From assembly GCA_030247855.1 (NCBI GenBank), contig JAPDRN010000080.1, forward strand, positions 103,833 through 167,832: a stretch of DNA of 64,000 nucleotides, in the 5' to 3' direction. Within the stretch, counting starts at the first letter, position 1; the number at the start of each line of letters is the position of its first letter. A model generated the notes under the pieces. The model had not been told where the DNA came from. It saw nothing but the letters and a program-made list of their open reading frames with translations, and made no database searches. The position numbers were made by a program, and so were the translations under genes. Positions 11,872 to 23,881 of this stretch are shown piece after piece. This stretch comes from Knufia peltigerae (taxonomy: Eukaryota; Ascomycota; Eurotiomycetes; Chaetothyriales; Trichomeriaceae).

Positions 11872-13462
11872 TTATTCATCTTCCGCAATACGTACAAGAC
11901 CTTCTTGTACCCTTCGACAAATAGCTTTGACAAATTCAGACTCATTACCAGACTGAGACTGAGACTGATGAGTTCCCAAATCCAGAGCCCCGATTTGCCA
12001 GGTTGCCGTGACAGTCATCGGGCCACCATCGACACTGACGGCGTTAAAAAATAATGTCGGTCCACTCACACTCGCCGGTTGTGCAAAGACCATTTTTTGA
12101 ATCTGTACGCCCGACGAATTCCTGTTTGACCGGAAACTCATCAAGTTACTAAGTTCATATGAACAATCTCGTTTCTCACCGATTTTGGAAAGTGTCCACG
12201 ACCTGACGTCGTTCAGATACCTCAGCAGACCCAGAGATTGATCTTTTGTTTTTTGTGACACTGCCGCCAACTTTGTCGTCATGGATCTAGCAACCGTCCA
12301 TGATCGTGTGCCCGTACCAATCGATTGTCTGTCGATGATCTCGGTATCTCCACCGGCACATAAACCCATCTCGTCGGCCGGTATACCGACCGCTCCTCGC
12401 ATATTGATGGTTGTCTGAGCTGCGAGGTTTTCGTACTTGGTGGAAGGCAAGAGTTTGAACATCGCTTCCGATATGAGTTCGTGAAGCAAGCCCGTCATCT
12501 TGGCGCCGCCAATTTTCGTTCCTCGACACGCCTCGAGGACTTTTTTGAGTGTGGTTGAATCAACCGAAAACATTTCCAGACCTGTTTTAAGTTTGTCTGG
12601 GTCGTCGTAGAATATAGAACTGCCGAGCCACGTGGTGGGAGTGATGATGTTTGCCCGGAAACCAAACGAAGGAGGCAAATACACGCTGAGCAAAGGCGAA
12701 AGTAAGAAAGACCAAGATATCGGTAAGTTCTTTTTCGTGTCAAATGGTGGAGGTAATTGTCGGAAGGTAGGAGAGTACACTAGGGTCTCTTTTTCATTCC
12801 CATCACGGCCTGTATCTCCCGGTTCTCGCTGGATAGAATCAAGGAAAGTCTGGTGAAAAATCATACCAGACATCCCGTCCAAAGGTCCATGAGAATATGC
12901 AAAGGCAACGAAAACCCGGCAGTCATCAAATGGCAAAATGATCACTTTCCAAGGTGGGATTCCCTGTGCTGGTTTCATGTCGAGAATATCTGGCAATAAC
13001 CGTGCGATCGCTTCTTCTTCGTCTTGATCAGTCTTTCGAGGTTGAGGTCTGATTTCTACATGATTGGCAAGATCGAGTCGTGGACAAGACTCGAAATAAG
13101 GAGAATTGGTATCGGCCCCAGAAATGATGGTGCTGAGGTGTGGGTGGCTGTCAATACATTTCTTGATGGCAGGTGCAAAAGTGTGTACTATAGAAGTCGA
13201 GTCTTTTGTCGGGTGGGAGAATTCGAATTCGTATAAACCACCAACCACGATCGTACGATAAAAGTCTAGTTCTTCACGAATGATGCATCGGCATTCGTTT
13301 GGACCTGTAGGGAGAGTTCAGTCTAGCTACAATCGAAACATCGTATGGTTTCTCTTTGTTTTCTGAAAGGGAGAAAGAAAGAGAGAAGTACATAGACTTA
13401 CTGGCAGCTCTGAGGTAATTGTCACCGTACTCGTGTACGGGAGTCGATCTAGACCACCACAT
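11872..13462 (-). CDS. Alcohol acetyltransferase-like protein (AATase family, 497 aa)
   Basis: This resembles the fungal alcohol O-acetyltransferase/condensation-like fold (PF07247 type), which moves an acetyl or acyl group from CoA to an alcohol or similar acceptor. The hallmark HxxxDG is present as HGPLDGMSG in the central part of the protein. The start ATG at 13462 gives MWWSRSTPVHEYGDNYL. An intron at 13305-13401 (GTAAGT donor) joins to PNECRCIIREELDFYRTIVV; the sum is 498 codons in frame. The upstream TTG in the same frame is not a likely start. A second conserved landmark near the C-terminus (SGVQIQKMVFAQPASVSGPT) fits the family. The substrate is unknown. Confidence 0.8.
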
Positions 13463-14068
13463 TTTTGGGGAGATAGGAAACAAGTGACTTGAGTGGCTCG
13501 GAAAACCGCTTGCGCTTTCTCCTAGTACTAGTTGGCGAAACTCGAATCCGAAAGAAACGATCGGGCGAGGCGTTCTCGATGAACCGGGTACGGAGTGCTC
13601 TTTTATATCTCAACCAGCATAGACGAGTCTATGCACCGAATCTAAGATGGCGACCGCCGGGGGGTCCGGCCACAATACATCATCATTGGAACATTACTTT
13701 CATCCCTCAGGAGTGTCAAAAGTTGACATGAGTACAAGTTGTTCCCCCCGGAGGTCAACTTATCCGTCACACTAAGAGTTGCGAGCGACGGTTGTGGCTC
13801 GTGCAGACACGCGACTTTTGACCCTCTTTTTCCCCCTTGGTTTCGGACTCCACCGGAAGGTTGACACCAAATGCAGTAAAGCGCCATCCAAGGACCGTAT
13901 CTCCGGAGGTGGACAATTCAGACCTCTGATGTTCAAGAGAAATGACCATGTTGCAAGGAATATTTCACAGGGTTATATGTCAATAAGATCTACTATGTAA
14001 TTGCACGCAGGAGATAAAATGAAAACTGGTCAGGTTTCTTCGTCTTCGCCCGTCCATCAAGATGCCTC
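13463..14068. other. Intergenic, no gene seen
   Basis: 606 bp between the acyltransferase start and the glyoxalase-like stop. It includes one degenerate copy of the TACGGAGTA-type motif near 13590. No gene is supported. Confidence 0.5.
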
Positions 14069-15173
14069 TCATTGTACGACGAGCACCAGACTCGCCCCGA
14101 TACCCTCACTGTCCAAAGGTCGCTCGTCGACTTCATCTTCTCCGGCGGCCGGGACATAAAGTCTGATTTCTCTGATCCCCACACCGCGCTCCTTCAGCCA
14201 GGCTTCATCTTCACCGTCCCTCGGGGCGTGAAGCTCGATGCCGATCCTGTCCTTGACCCCTTCCATGGCTTTCTCGTTGGGCGAACTCAAGGCAAAACTC
14301 ACGTTGGTGTTGGGGAGGTATCGGAAGCCACCGTGAACTTTGGCATCGGCACCGGTGACGCTGCTGTACAACTTCATATAACTTTTGATCCGTGGTTCCG
14401 GGACCACAACGTCAACGGACATGATACCTTTGGCGCCGCAAGGGTGAGTCGAGATCGAAGTGTCGGTGGAAGGAACACGCAAGTTTCGATCGGTCACGTC
14501 GTGACAGAAGAAAGGCGTATCGAGTCGGCCGGTGGGAAAGTATCGATCAATCGGCTTCGGAACGTTCGGTGCTTCATTGTCAACCATAGGCTTCGTGACG
14601 TACCATTCACACTGTTGGCCGTCTTTACGTTTGCGTCCACCAAAGAGGGGCTGCTTGAAACGTATCCCCAATCCGCCGTCACCGTCACCGTCACCGCCAG
14701 CCGACTCGAGTCGTTTCGTCACCGCGGCATGCGTCTCTTGCGCAGTTTGCGGCGTGGTGAGGGCAAAGTCAATGAGACCAGGAGATTTTGATGCCCAATC
14801 GAAGAACTCTTTCGGTTCCGTTATCCAATTCAAAAGTTCGATATAAGTGCCATCGGCGAATATGATCAATTTGTTTCTAGAAGAGCCCCCTGGGACATCA
14901 AAGGTCATGCATGAGCTGGAGGAACCTCTTTGGAAAATAACCGAGAAACATGATGCACTTAAGATAATAATACGACATGGAGGGGCGTGAATCTGTGGAC
15001 TAGTATAACCCAGAAAGACCAACTTGGAAGTATGTGGATTTGTTACCTGCATGAGTTCCTCCTTCAATGACGTTAAAATTGTCGCTGAGCCACGCCGGTA
15101 GATTCTCAAAGTCGTGCGTGCTCAACAGAAGGATGACATGGTCGTGACTGTACTCAGATACAGACTCAGTCAT
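14069..15173 (-). CDS. Glyoxalase-like domain protein (315 aa)
   Basis: Matches the fungal proteins with a glyoxalase-like fold (PF13468 type), a VOC-superfamily domain of unknown substrate. Exon 1 (15047-15173) reads MTESVSEYSHDHVILLLSTH followed by WLSDNFNVIEGGTHA. After an intron (14890-15046), exon 2 continues GGSSRNKLIIFADGTYIEL; DHVILL, GGTHAGG and the D-G-T-Y-I-E-L strand form the first half of the domain. The joined CDS is 316 codons. The second half has ITEPKEFFDW and THPCGAKGIMSV. Metal-binding residues cannot be assigned with confidence beyond the early His and the Glu of YIEL. No signal peptide is seen, so it is likely cytosolic. Confidence 0.8.
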
Positions 15174-15951
15174 TGCACTGATTGTGAATCGACTTTCAGA
15201 AGGGGGAAAGAGGGAGGAATCAAACGGCGCTCCAAAGATCTTCAAAAGGTGGAAGTGTCAAGGAGAGAATCAAGGGCACCGAGTGAGTGAGCGAGGATCG
15301 TCTTCGTCAGAAATGAGTCACCACGATCTTCGTCCTTTACCTCCGGAGCAGCGTGAAGATGTCCTTATCCGAGTACCTTGGGATCTGGAGATGCCGTAAT
15401 CTCAAAGTGTAAGACAAACTGAGCAAAATGTCTTGGCACGTTTGTTAACCTTGGCAGAGGTAACAGATTACAGGGTATCGACACCTCCCAATTGTGGCAC
15501 AGGATGACACCCAGAAGAGGGACAGAAAGTAATGGGCGAAGCAGAGAATATTCCATAGATACGGTCCCTAGAGAAGTACTTGCCGCTTCGCATCAACATG
15601 GACAGACTATGCCTGTCAGGTATTTTAATGCCTTCTACTATTCACAGTCACAGCCATGTCTCATTGTGCCGCACCAACGTGTACGGCTCTTCCAAAATAG
15701 CATTGCCGCGGGAGAGTTGGCTAACAGCATTGCACGGAGCTCAGCTCAGCATAACATCATCATCCAGTCGCGCGCGCAATCTTAGCGACGCCATCCATTG
15801 TCTGTCATTCCTTCATATCAAGCCAAAGACATTATCATGTCTAGTATGAGCTCCGAGTATTTCCGCTTCCCCTGAAGTTATATGGTACAGAATCAAACTC
15901 CGTCAAACACCTTCGCCGGAAACCAACCGACATGATTTGTGCCGAGTGCCT
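15174..15951. other. Intergenic, no gene seen
   Basis: 778 bp between the glyoxalase-like gene start and the psy2 stop. Short frames on the plus strand have no domain. Confidence 0.5.
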
Positions 15952-18936
15952 CTATTCCTGGGTCGTCACCGATTGGTCTTCATCTGAGGTCGTCGTCGTA
16001 TTATTCGTCGTGGATGGACCATCTGATTTGTTCGCAGCATTGGAAAGACTAATCGCGATCTTGCGCGGCTTTCGTTCTTCAACATGATTCTCCGTATCGG
16101 TATTGCTCGATAACAGAGTTTGATCCACTGCTTGTTTGGACCGTAGAAAGCCCTTCTTGCGTTTCAACGAACCAGAAGACCCAAGACTAGTCGCGCTCGA
16201 AGAAGAGTTTCTCCGTTTCGGTCCTCCAGTCAACTTACCCAGCTCATCCTCATCCTCATCCTCTTGCCGCCGTCGTTTCTCCGTCAAGCGTTCTGGAGGA
16301 TGTTGTAGTTCAGTTTCTTTGATCTCGGGTGATGGCTGTAGCTTCTTGTCTGAAATCGCCCGGGGTTCAGGAGATGAGACCTCCTTCGAACTCTCGGGTG
16401 TCAGAGGAGTCTGCGGTGTGGCCACTTTGGCGTCCATATTCTCGTCATCTTCGTCGTCGGGGTAATCAACTAGAGGTTTACCGATAGGAGAAGCCCCACC
16501 GTTCATCATTTCTGACTTCATTCTCTTACGGTGCCACTGCATGCGTTCGGAGACATCTTGCATGTTTTCGCCATCAGCATCATCTTCGCGACCGTCCTCT
16601 TCGTCGTCTGAGGTGTTGAAGTAGTCTTCTTCGTTGGCATCCATCTCCTGCAGACCTTGCCATCTTCCATTCATGTTGGCGCGGTTCATTGGAGGGGTGA
16701 CATCGTCCTGGCTGAAGAGGGTGTGGTCAGGTTCAGGATGGTCCATCGTCAGCTGTTCGAATCTCAAGTAAATCTGTACGAATGTATCCACATATGTTAT
16801 GTCTTGAAGTTGTTGCCGGTAATTCTCGCCAAGATGATGTATGACGGGCTTGATTGCCTCCCTTTTGATGAATTCAAACAACTCCAGGCACGCAGAATTC
16901 AGGAGGTTGTCTCTGGGCATGGTATCGATCACTATTCCCAGGATCGCACCCAGTGCTCCACTTTTGATGACCTGTGCGGCATAGAACTGGTCTTGTAGTG
17001 AAACGCACGTTCGGAAAAATTTCAACGCGGTCAACTTCAGAGGTTTTTGAGGCACCTGCAACAATTGAGCGACTCGAGGTGACGGATTTTCGGAAATGAT
17101 GAATGACCGACTCCTCATGGAGTGTTGTCGGACAAAAAAAGTCAAAATTTCCACCAGATATGAATACAAGGACACTTCCTGATAACTGAAATTTAGTAGC
17201 GATTCTCGATTCTCGAGGTCGTTCAGCGGCTTGAAGAGTTTTCTGCAGGAGCGATCAAAGTTCTCTTGCGCAAAGTCCTCGCGTTTTTGTTGTGCGTCGG
17301 TCAATTGGGGAGGCCTGGACAATTTTGTCATGAACTCGGAATTTTGTCGGTTGCCCATGGGGTCATTAGAAGGTGGTTGAGGGTCCAATAGGATTTTGAT
17401 AGCATCAGCCAGCTGATTTTTAACTCCAAGGTCTGTCTCAGCATGGAGGAGGTCAATCAATGTATCGGTCAACGGCGTTTTCTTTTCGTGCACGGCCTTC
17501 AGCATGTATCCTCTCATCATGTTAGGATCGTGATCCAAGAGAGCCACAAGAATGTCGATGCCTGTTGTTCTCATTGATGCCTCCGAGTGCTTAACCGCAA
17601 AAGTGATGACAGAAAAGAGACCATGTGCGATGAAATTGTTGAGTAAGTTAGCCCGAGCCTGCATCTGCAATGTTTTGGCGATAGCAGCACATTGCTGCAG
17701 GAAATGGACAGCTTGTTCCTTGCGCTTGACATCGGTATTTTCGGGGCTGAAGATGGCGAACAATTCCTTCAAGAAAGAGGTGTTATTTTGCAAATGTTGG
17801 ACAATATCGACCTGGTTGAAGAATATGAGAGAGTTCAGCACACCAAATGTAGGATCGTCGAGGATGCGGGCCAATACGACGTCTTTCAAGTATTGTAGCC
17901 TCCAGGTCTGCCTTATTTTGCGCTTGATGATAGGATCTTTGATCTCAACCACCTCTTTATATCTCGACTCATCCGATAGATATTGTCGGTGGTTTGCTTT
18001 GTGAGTGGGAAAGTCGGGGTCGTACTCGAGTGCGCCAACGACGCCGATAATCATATCGTCTGTAACCAAGTGCTCGATTACTGTGTTGTCGTTCATTAGA
18101 ATCAATGCCTTCATGATATTACACAGCCGATGTAAATCCTGAAGGCTCTCTAAATCCTCTGCCATTTCCACAAGAGGAATCAATTTTTCCACATAGTGCT
18201 CCTTCATCAAAAACTTTGCGAGTGCTTCTCGGCCGCCCTGGGTAATGCTTGCCTGTCGGATGTTCTGCTCGACTTCGTCCAGGTTGCTCAATTCGGGAGG
18301 ATTTAGAGTAAACGAGGTGGAAATATTGTCCAGCGCATCGTCCGACAAGGCATCATCTAGAAAACAGATAAGAAGAGATTCTCAGACCGATGGGGCCTTG
18401 CAGAACTTACCAGGCAGCGACATCAACTGCTGTTGAACTTCATGTACAAATTTCCTGGACTTCATCAGTATATCACTCGGCCTAGAGCTCTCCCGGGATT
18501 ACCATATGACTGCGCAACCTTCCGCCTCCTGGAAACTAAGTGCCATATCAGTGCCATTGGTCTCCGTCCATACAATTAATGTGTCTATCACGCGTCAGCG
18601 ACCGGCTCCAACAACCAAATGGCGGGCACAATAATATCCAACCTTGTTGTTTCTGATATCCATCATCTTTTACTATCTTCGTTTCAAGCAACATATGGTC
18701 AGGTTGGTCTTCCGACTCGACGTAAATACGCGGTTCATCCTGATGGCGACAACTTAGCAGAAGCCTTCGAAATGTGAAGCGCAAAACATGGCGCACACCA
18801 ATGGAGGTGTTTTTGAACGTACATTGACGACCTGGCCGGTGCAGAAGCCGGTACCTCGATCGAACCAGTCATTGTCGCGCAGCTCATAGACTTTTACTCT
18901 CTTTTTGTCGTTGGCAAGCGGCGCTTGCATTGCCAT
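15952..18936 (-). CDS. psy2: Serine/threonine protein phosphatase 4 regulatory subunit 3 (Psy2/SMEK), 913 aa
   Basis: Regulatory subunit of the PP4 phosphatase complex, which dephosphorylates DNA-damage and checkpoint substrates in the nucleus. Five exons: 18823-18936, 18643-18739, 18503-18584, 18411-18454 and 15952-18356; total 914 codons in frame. Exons 1-4 encode the EVH1/PH-like domain: [20 protein letters not shown], then [20 protein letters not shown], then [20 protein letters not shown]. The SMEK armadillo-like region follows ([40 protein letters not shown]). The C-terminal tail is acidic and low in complexity ([17 protein letters not shown]) with a basic [10 protein letters not shown] stretch, which could serve in nuclear import. 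ATG codons at 18936 and 18930 are both possible starts. Confidence 0.95.
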
Positions 18937-19908
18937 GACGGAGGCAGAGGAGACAGCGAATGGACATCAGCAAGCGAAGAAGTCTGGAACCGCTTGCTGA
19001 CTAGGTTTTATGAGGTGGCCAAGGCGCGCAGGCGAGGCGATGTTGGTTGTGGTGGTACAAAATGGGTTGCGCGGGGTGGGATCAAGCAAGCACAGAGTCT
19101 TGCACAAAAGGATCTCCGGGGACGAAGGACGGGCGCACAATTCGCAATGAATTGGTCGTGTAATGGTCGCAGCCAGGTGCTCGACGTGGAGAAGAGAGCG
19201 AGGGAAAAACAATTGTCTCGTGGGAGATGACGTGCGATGCGAGTTTGTTCGAGGTTGTCGCGATGGATGGTGACAGTCGGATGATAACTAGATTGGTGTG
19301 GCTACAATGCAAGGTAGCAGAAAGGATGAGCAGCCTAGGCCGAGCACAGACTTGGGCTTGTGGACTTTCAATGAACGCCTGGTGCCGGAGCTCGGAAAAG
19401 CGTTTGAACCCACAAGACCGCAGGAAGATGGATGCTTAGCGCGGGTGACGCCCCCAAGTCAACCAGGGTGTGCCATCAACGAAAGCAGTTCAGACTGATG
19501 ATTTGTTTGCACCAGTACTCAAATAGTTTCCTCCTCTTGTGAAGCCAGTGTTGATGGTGAGGACCAAGTTCGATGGGAATTGGAAGAGTGAGAGGCGAAA
19601 GTGAAGGTGTTTCAGCCAGAACAATCGACGTAGCGCAGGCAAAAGACAAAAGTGAGGCAACAACTGATGACATCAAAAGCGCAGGCAAAAATCCCTACAG
19701 TCTGATGAATACGAAGTTACTTCGTATAGCACGATCCGATCTGCACCCCTCGTTTTGATTGCCTACGACTTTGACTTTGCCTTCGGAACGAAGGTGTACT
19801 TTGTGGATGTACTTTGTGGAACACCTTGTCGGCTGCTTCACATGTGATACTCAATGCCTTTCTGTTCTATCTACTTTGCAGTGACACAGGTCCACGACGA
19901 GTACTCCT
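18937..19908. other. Intergenic, no gene seen; contains ATACGAAG/CTTCGTAT inverted repeat
   Basis: 972 bp upstream of psy2 and downstream of the MBOAT gene. No domain-bearing frame is found. An 8-bp perfect inverted repeat with a 3-nt spacer lies at 19709-19727. Confidence 0.5.
19709..19727. repeat. Inverted repeat, 8-bp arms
   Basis: ATACGAAG at 19709-19716 and CTTCGTAT at 19720-19727 flank TTA. The arms share letters with the loxP arm, but the spacing is wrong for a Cre site. Confidence 0.7.
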
Positions 19909-21600
19909 CTAATATATCGCCACGCCGGTCGTCCACCATCTGTCCCCCTCATACCATCCAAGCGTCTTTGAGCCTTCTTGGTACCATGCCCACCATCCCT
20001 CGTCCTTGCCTCCAGGTCCAAATCCAAGTCCCCGAAGAAAACTGATTGGGACGGGTTCGAACAACCACAAACCACATCTCGCAAAGTCATCGGCTAGGAG
20101 GGGTCCGGTGAAGAAGAGGTAGACCATGACATATAGCAGGTTCCCTACTTCTCTGACTGCCAGAGGCACTCTTTCTGCGTGAGGAACATACTTGTAAACA
20201 GCCTTTACGGACAGTGACTGTAGGTAGATCCCAATTCCCTGACTGAGGAAGAACAATAGCGGCCCCGAGAAGGGTCGTGACGGGATGATTGAAAACGTTG
20301 TGTAGCTGCCAGCAGCATGTATCGATCCTGACAAGCCAAAGGCAACCAAGAGCTGGATCATTCGGGCTGTGTTACCACGTTTATCAATGCCCGTTCCTTC
20401 TATGACGAAGCGGGCAGGTTCGGAGATGCCAAATCTAAACATTTGGTGCCAAAATTTACCCCAAAATCCCGCCAGCCCTGTATGCAACACTGAAGTTGTG
20501 AGCGGGTACCAAAAAGGGGCGTACATCCAAGGTTCCAGAAGAGGAGACTTTGTCAAATGTGAAACGTCCACTAGAGAAGGTAGGATGAATGCGAAGAACA
20601 AGGGACTCAGACTGAAGATCAGAGTAAGTGCACTGATAACTCCGGATATCGACATGAACAGTCGCACAAGGCGCGTAGCAATAGGCATCATTTCGTTGAC
20701 TGCGGATAGCCACGGCCATAGGGTCGGCGAGTCGAGGGATACTACTCCCAGGAAATACGGATCAGTGATCATTGTTGTTTTCAGAAGATCAAGCAAAAGG
20801 TAGCCAACAACAAAATCCCGAATAGCCTGGCCTCGCAGAGCTTGCAGAGTCTGCTTGGGCACTGCTGTGGTTTTGCTTCGTCTGTCGCATTTGGAGTGCC
20901 GCGCTGAAGGATCACGGGGTACAGGACCATCAATACCTCCCAGCGTTGGGATACGATGTCCCCAATTGGGTCCTCGAAAGCTGGTCACGAGGTCCGCCAC
21001 CCAGTCGACAGCATGAAGTACGCCCTTGCCGTGAGGGAATCCTTGCCATACTAAATCATAGGGTCGTGTTGCAGGTTGAGTAGAACCAGGAAATGTAACC
21101 TGCTTCACGTTGGTGGAAGTGTAGATGCCCGGCACTCGGCGCTTCCTCAAGTCTACTTCTGCCGTGCCGTCTGCAGAAGTTGGAGTTCTAGAACCACCGT
21201 TGGGCTGAGAATGCCCGTTCTCTAGTCTTGGTGATCGAGTTTCCAGCCGTCGAAAGCTCTGTGCGGGATCATTGAAGAGGAGTAAAGCTGCTGCCATGAT
21301 AATGCCCCATTGATTAATCAAGCCGATGCCGTAGCCACCGGCCAGCCATATCGTCCGACGGTGAGTGTAGAGATAGAGGCTGTGTGTCAAAGTCAGGAGG
21401 AATGCTATGAGCCTGACGAACACTGCTTGCTTTCGAGGTAGTCGGGGAGCAATGAGCAGTGCAAGAAGAAGGTATGCTGATGGTAAGGCATCCCATGGGT
21501 AGAGGAATGGCGTGAATTCTTTTGAACCAATTGCTGCATTATATCGTCGTTGTCGTTCTGCCAGTGTTTGACGGTAGAGAGAAATATAGTTAGAAACCAT
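19909..21600 (-). CDS. MBOAT / wax-synthase-like O-acyltransferase (563 aa)
   Basis: Integral membrane protein resembling the wax-synthase-like MBOAT family of fungi (PF13813 type), which acylates alcohols or tailors secondary metabolites; Tri7-like acetyltransferases belong here. It is one uninterrupted frame from ATG at 21600. Several hydrophobic segments are visible (LPSAYLLLALLIA, LIAFLLTLTHSLYLY, WGIIMAAALLLF, ISGVISALTLIFSLSPLFFA). The signature FWGKFWHQMFRFG and a likely catalytic His in LSGSIHAAGSY occur in the second half. The region between about residues 115 and 235 is soluble and low in conservation. The length is normal for the family, and the likely site is the ER. The donor and acceptor are unknown. 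Confidence 0.85.
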   Translation of the reverse strand: MVSNYISLYRQTLAERQRRYNAAIGSKEFTPFLYPWDALPSAYLLLALLIAPRLPRKQAVFVRLIAFLLTLTHSLYLYTHRRTIWLAGGYGIGLINQWGIIMAAALLLFNDPAQSFRRLETRSPRLENGHSQPNGGSRTPTSADGTAEVDLRKRRVPGIYTSTNVKQVTFPGSTQPATRPYDLVWQGFPHGKGVLHAVDWVADLVTSFRGPNWGHRIPTLGGIDGPVPRDPSARHSKCDRRSKTTAVPKQTLQALRGQAIRDFVVGYLLLDLLKTTMITDPYFLGVVSLDSPTLWPWLSAVNEMMPIATRLVRLFMSISGVISALTLIFSLSPLFFAFILPSLVDVSHLTKSPLLEPWMYAPFWYPLTTSVLHTGLAGFWGKFWHQMFRFGISEPARFVIEGTGIDKRGNTARMIQLLVAFGLSGSIHAAGSYTTFSIIPSRPFSGPLLFFLSQGIGIYLQSLSVKAVYKYVPHAERVPLAVREVGNLLYVMVYLFFTGPLLADDFARCGLWLFEPVPISFLRGLGFGPGGKDEGWWAWYQEGSKTLGWYEGDRWWTTGVAIY

Positions 21601-22068
21601 CGCTCAAGTCACGCATCAAGCACCAACTGCAAGAAGGAACAAATGGTCCAGGTATAGGACGTAGAACACAGGACTTCGTGGGTGACACAAGTCATGACGT
21701 GGAACGAAAGAGGCGAGAGAAGAAGGAGAATGCTGCTGTTATATTCGATGCTTGCCAATATCGGTCTGTGATACGCATTTTCGGTCGAATTCGCAATGAC
21801 AAAATTGCAGCAATATATCAAAATAGGCCTAATATAATACTTTGGTTCGAAGATACAGGCAAGAAATATTGTTGAGATGCCCTGTATACCTACAGTATGA
21901 AATTGGATCGAGGTCGCATTCCCGGCACCAACCAATCACAAAGACGTGAAGAATAGTGTATCCGACTTTCTTCCTGCGCGCGAACGAAGCATTCCCTGAT
22001 ACAAACTTCCAACATCGACCTCTCACTGCTTGAGTTCCTAGTCGGTCGCTGATAATACACCCCTGGTT
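21601..22068. promoter_or_regulatory. Bidirectional promoter region
   Basis: 468 bp between the divergent MBOAT and ALKBH6 genes. No specific element is claimed. Confidence 0.4.
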
Positions 22069-22770
22069 ATGGCTGTACCTTTGGTAGGTGATCTTCCGCC
22101 TTCATGCTACTACATACCTAGTTTCATCAATTCCGCCGAGGAAGAGCAACTCATCAGAGACGTTCGAAGGGTTCCCGAGTCGCGATGGACCGTTCTGACC
22201 CATAGAAGATTGTTGTCCCTTCCTTCGACGCTCACCGGCCCTGCTTGTGACACGCTCCTCGATGCACCAATGCCATCTTACCTCGAATTCATCGTTGTTC
22301 GACTACAAGAGACTGGATATTTCAAGGACTCTACACACCAGCGGCCTAATCATGTCCTGGTCAATGAATACAAGCCTGGCGAGGGTATCATGCCGCACGA
22401 AGATGGGCCCGCTTACGCCCCCATCACTGCCACTGTGAGCTTGGGCAGTCACACTGTTCTTGAGATCTACAAGAAGAATGAGATGGGAGAGCGGGAAGCA
22501 AGACCAGCGTGGCGAATCCTGCAAGAACCGCGCAGTCTGCTTGTCACAAGAGGCGATATGTACGCCCAGACACTACATGGGATTTCCGAAATTGTAGTCG
22601 ATGAAACCGTGACTCCTGACCAGATTGCGAACTGGGAACTGGTCGAGGAGAAGGATGCTTACCGGTCTGGCAACGCGGAAAGAAGAACAAGAATCAGCCT
22701 CACACTTCGAGACGTTACCAAGGTCGCAAAGCTCGGAGGAGCCATGAAGTTCATGTCTAAACAAGTTTGA
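22069..22770 (+). CDS. alkbh6: AlkB-like Fe(II)/2-oxoglutarate dioxygenase, ALKBH6 type (233 aa)
   Basis: Non-haem iron dioxygenase of the AlkB superfamily; the nearest eukaryotic type is ALKBH6, whose substrate is still debated. Iron ligands are H110 and D112 (MPHEDGP) and H170 (QTLHGI). The 2-oxoglutarate-binding region is RRTRISLTLRDV (about residues 205-216). NHVLVNEYKPGEGI is the typical strand before the HxD motif, and the N-terminus PPSCYYIPSFIN is also typical. It is a single exon, complete from ATG to TGA, with the usual length for the family. The product is probably nuclear or cytosolic, as no signal is visible. Confidence 0.92.
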   Translation: MAVPLVGDLPPSCYYIPSFINSAEEEQLIRDVRRVPESRWTVLTHRRLLSLPSTLTGPACDTLLDAPMPSYLEFIVVRLQETGYFKDSTHQRPNHVLVNEYKPGEGIMPHEDGPAYAPITATVSLGSHTVLEIYKKNEMGEREARPAWRILQEPRSLLVTRGDMYAQTLHGISEIVVDETVTPDQIANWELVEEKDAYRSGNAERRTRISLTLRDVTKVAKLGGAMKFMSKQV

Positions 22771-23881
22771 TAGGACGGATTGTGCCCTTGTTTTCAAACT
22801 CGGCATCGACCCAAGGATTGGACCAATACCAAATGCTTCTATTTACTTGCCCCAGCCGGCAGGATAAAACAGGATCGTTGAGATTCTTCTCAACAGACTA
22901 CGAGAGAAAATATCCTTCTCGCTGTCATCCAAAACCCCGCCGACCAGGAGGTCCAGATGTGTGTGCTTTGGCGCATCGGTGTACAACTCTTGAGGTGGTT
23001 TTCTCCGTCAAGAGAATATCTTTCACGGTGGGACAGCTGCAGTCATGTTCGCTTCTGGGAGGATCCTACTTCAAATTCATCAGTCTTCCGAGTTATGGAC
23101 CACCCCCACAAACTCAGTCGACCGACTCGCCTTCTCCATTGCCGTTTCGAACCTCTTTGGCCGTTTGGCTTCTAGCTGGGCACGGGGCAACGACGCCCTC
23201 TAGCTACACAGAGGCATTCGGCATATTACGATGTTTGCAGAGAGAATGAGATCGGGATATTAGTGATACCAAGCTTTACGAAGACACACTTCGCACTTCC
23301 TCGGCAAAGGGGGATTCCCCCAGAATGACTGATTGATGAATGTGGGACTTTAAGCACCCTTTCTGGAAGCTATGGCAAACACAATACCCATGCGCAGCGA
23401 CCCTCCTATGTGGGAAGTAGTCTAGACCCTCTCCTTTTACCTTTAGGAGTCATTACACAAAGCTGTTGAGCTCTACTAGTCTGAGCAAGCTGCCGCCTCC
23501 TTTTTGTTATGCTCCTTTTTGGTATGCCCGGGCACTCCGGCACACCGCGTCGAGCTTCCAGATACTCGATCTTGTCTCGGTTCTATTGCATCGGATCCCA
23601 CAACTGGCATGGCTCAGTACTGCAGGCTTCGTCTTTTTCTTGGGCAGATGCTGCCACCACTACTGTTGAAGGAATCGACCTTGGCCATTCCGGCACAGTT
23701 GTCGCCCAGTCCGCAATATCACTTTGCTAAGCAGATGGCGCGCGATGCTCCGTCTTCTACACGCAAACTGTCATGGGAGGAATACCCAAACTTTGGGTAG
23801 ACTTGTTTAAGACTATCTTTATTCGCGTTGTTTAAGTGTCCTCTAAACCTCGTTACTGTTACCAGATCCACGATCCTCCCT
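22771..23881. other. Intergenic, no gene seen
   Basis: 1.1 kb between the convergent 3' ends of the AlkB and TRI12-type genes. Open frames at 22767-23249 and 23504-23800 have no recognisable domain and irregular composition, so I treat them as chance. Confidence 0.5.

Noticed and set aside
14072..14791. 239-codon plus-strand frame
   Set aside because: It is antisense to the glyoxalase-like gene and caused by its codon bias.
19709..19727. loxP site
   Set aside because: Only part of the arm letters match; arms are 8 bp with a 3-nt spacer rather than 13 bp with 8.
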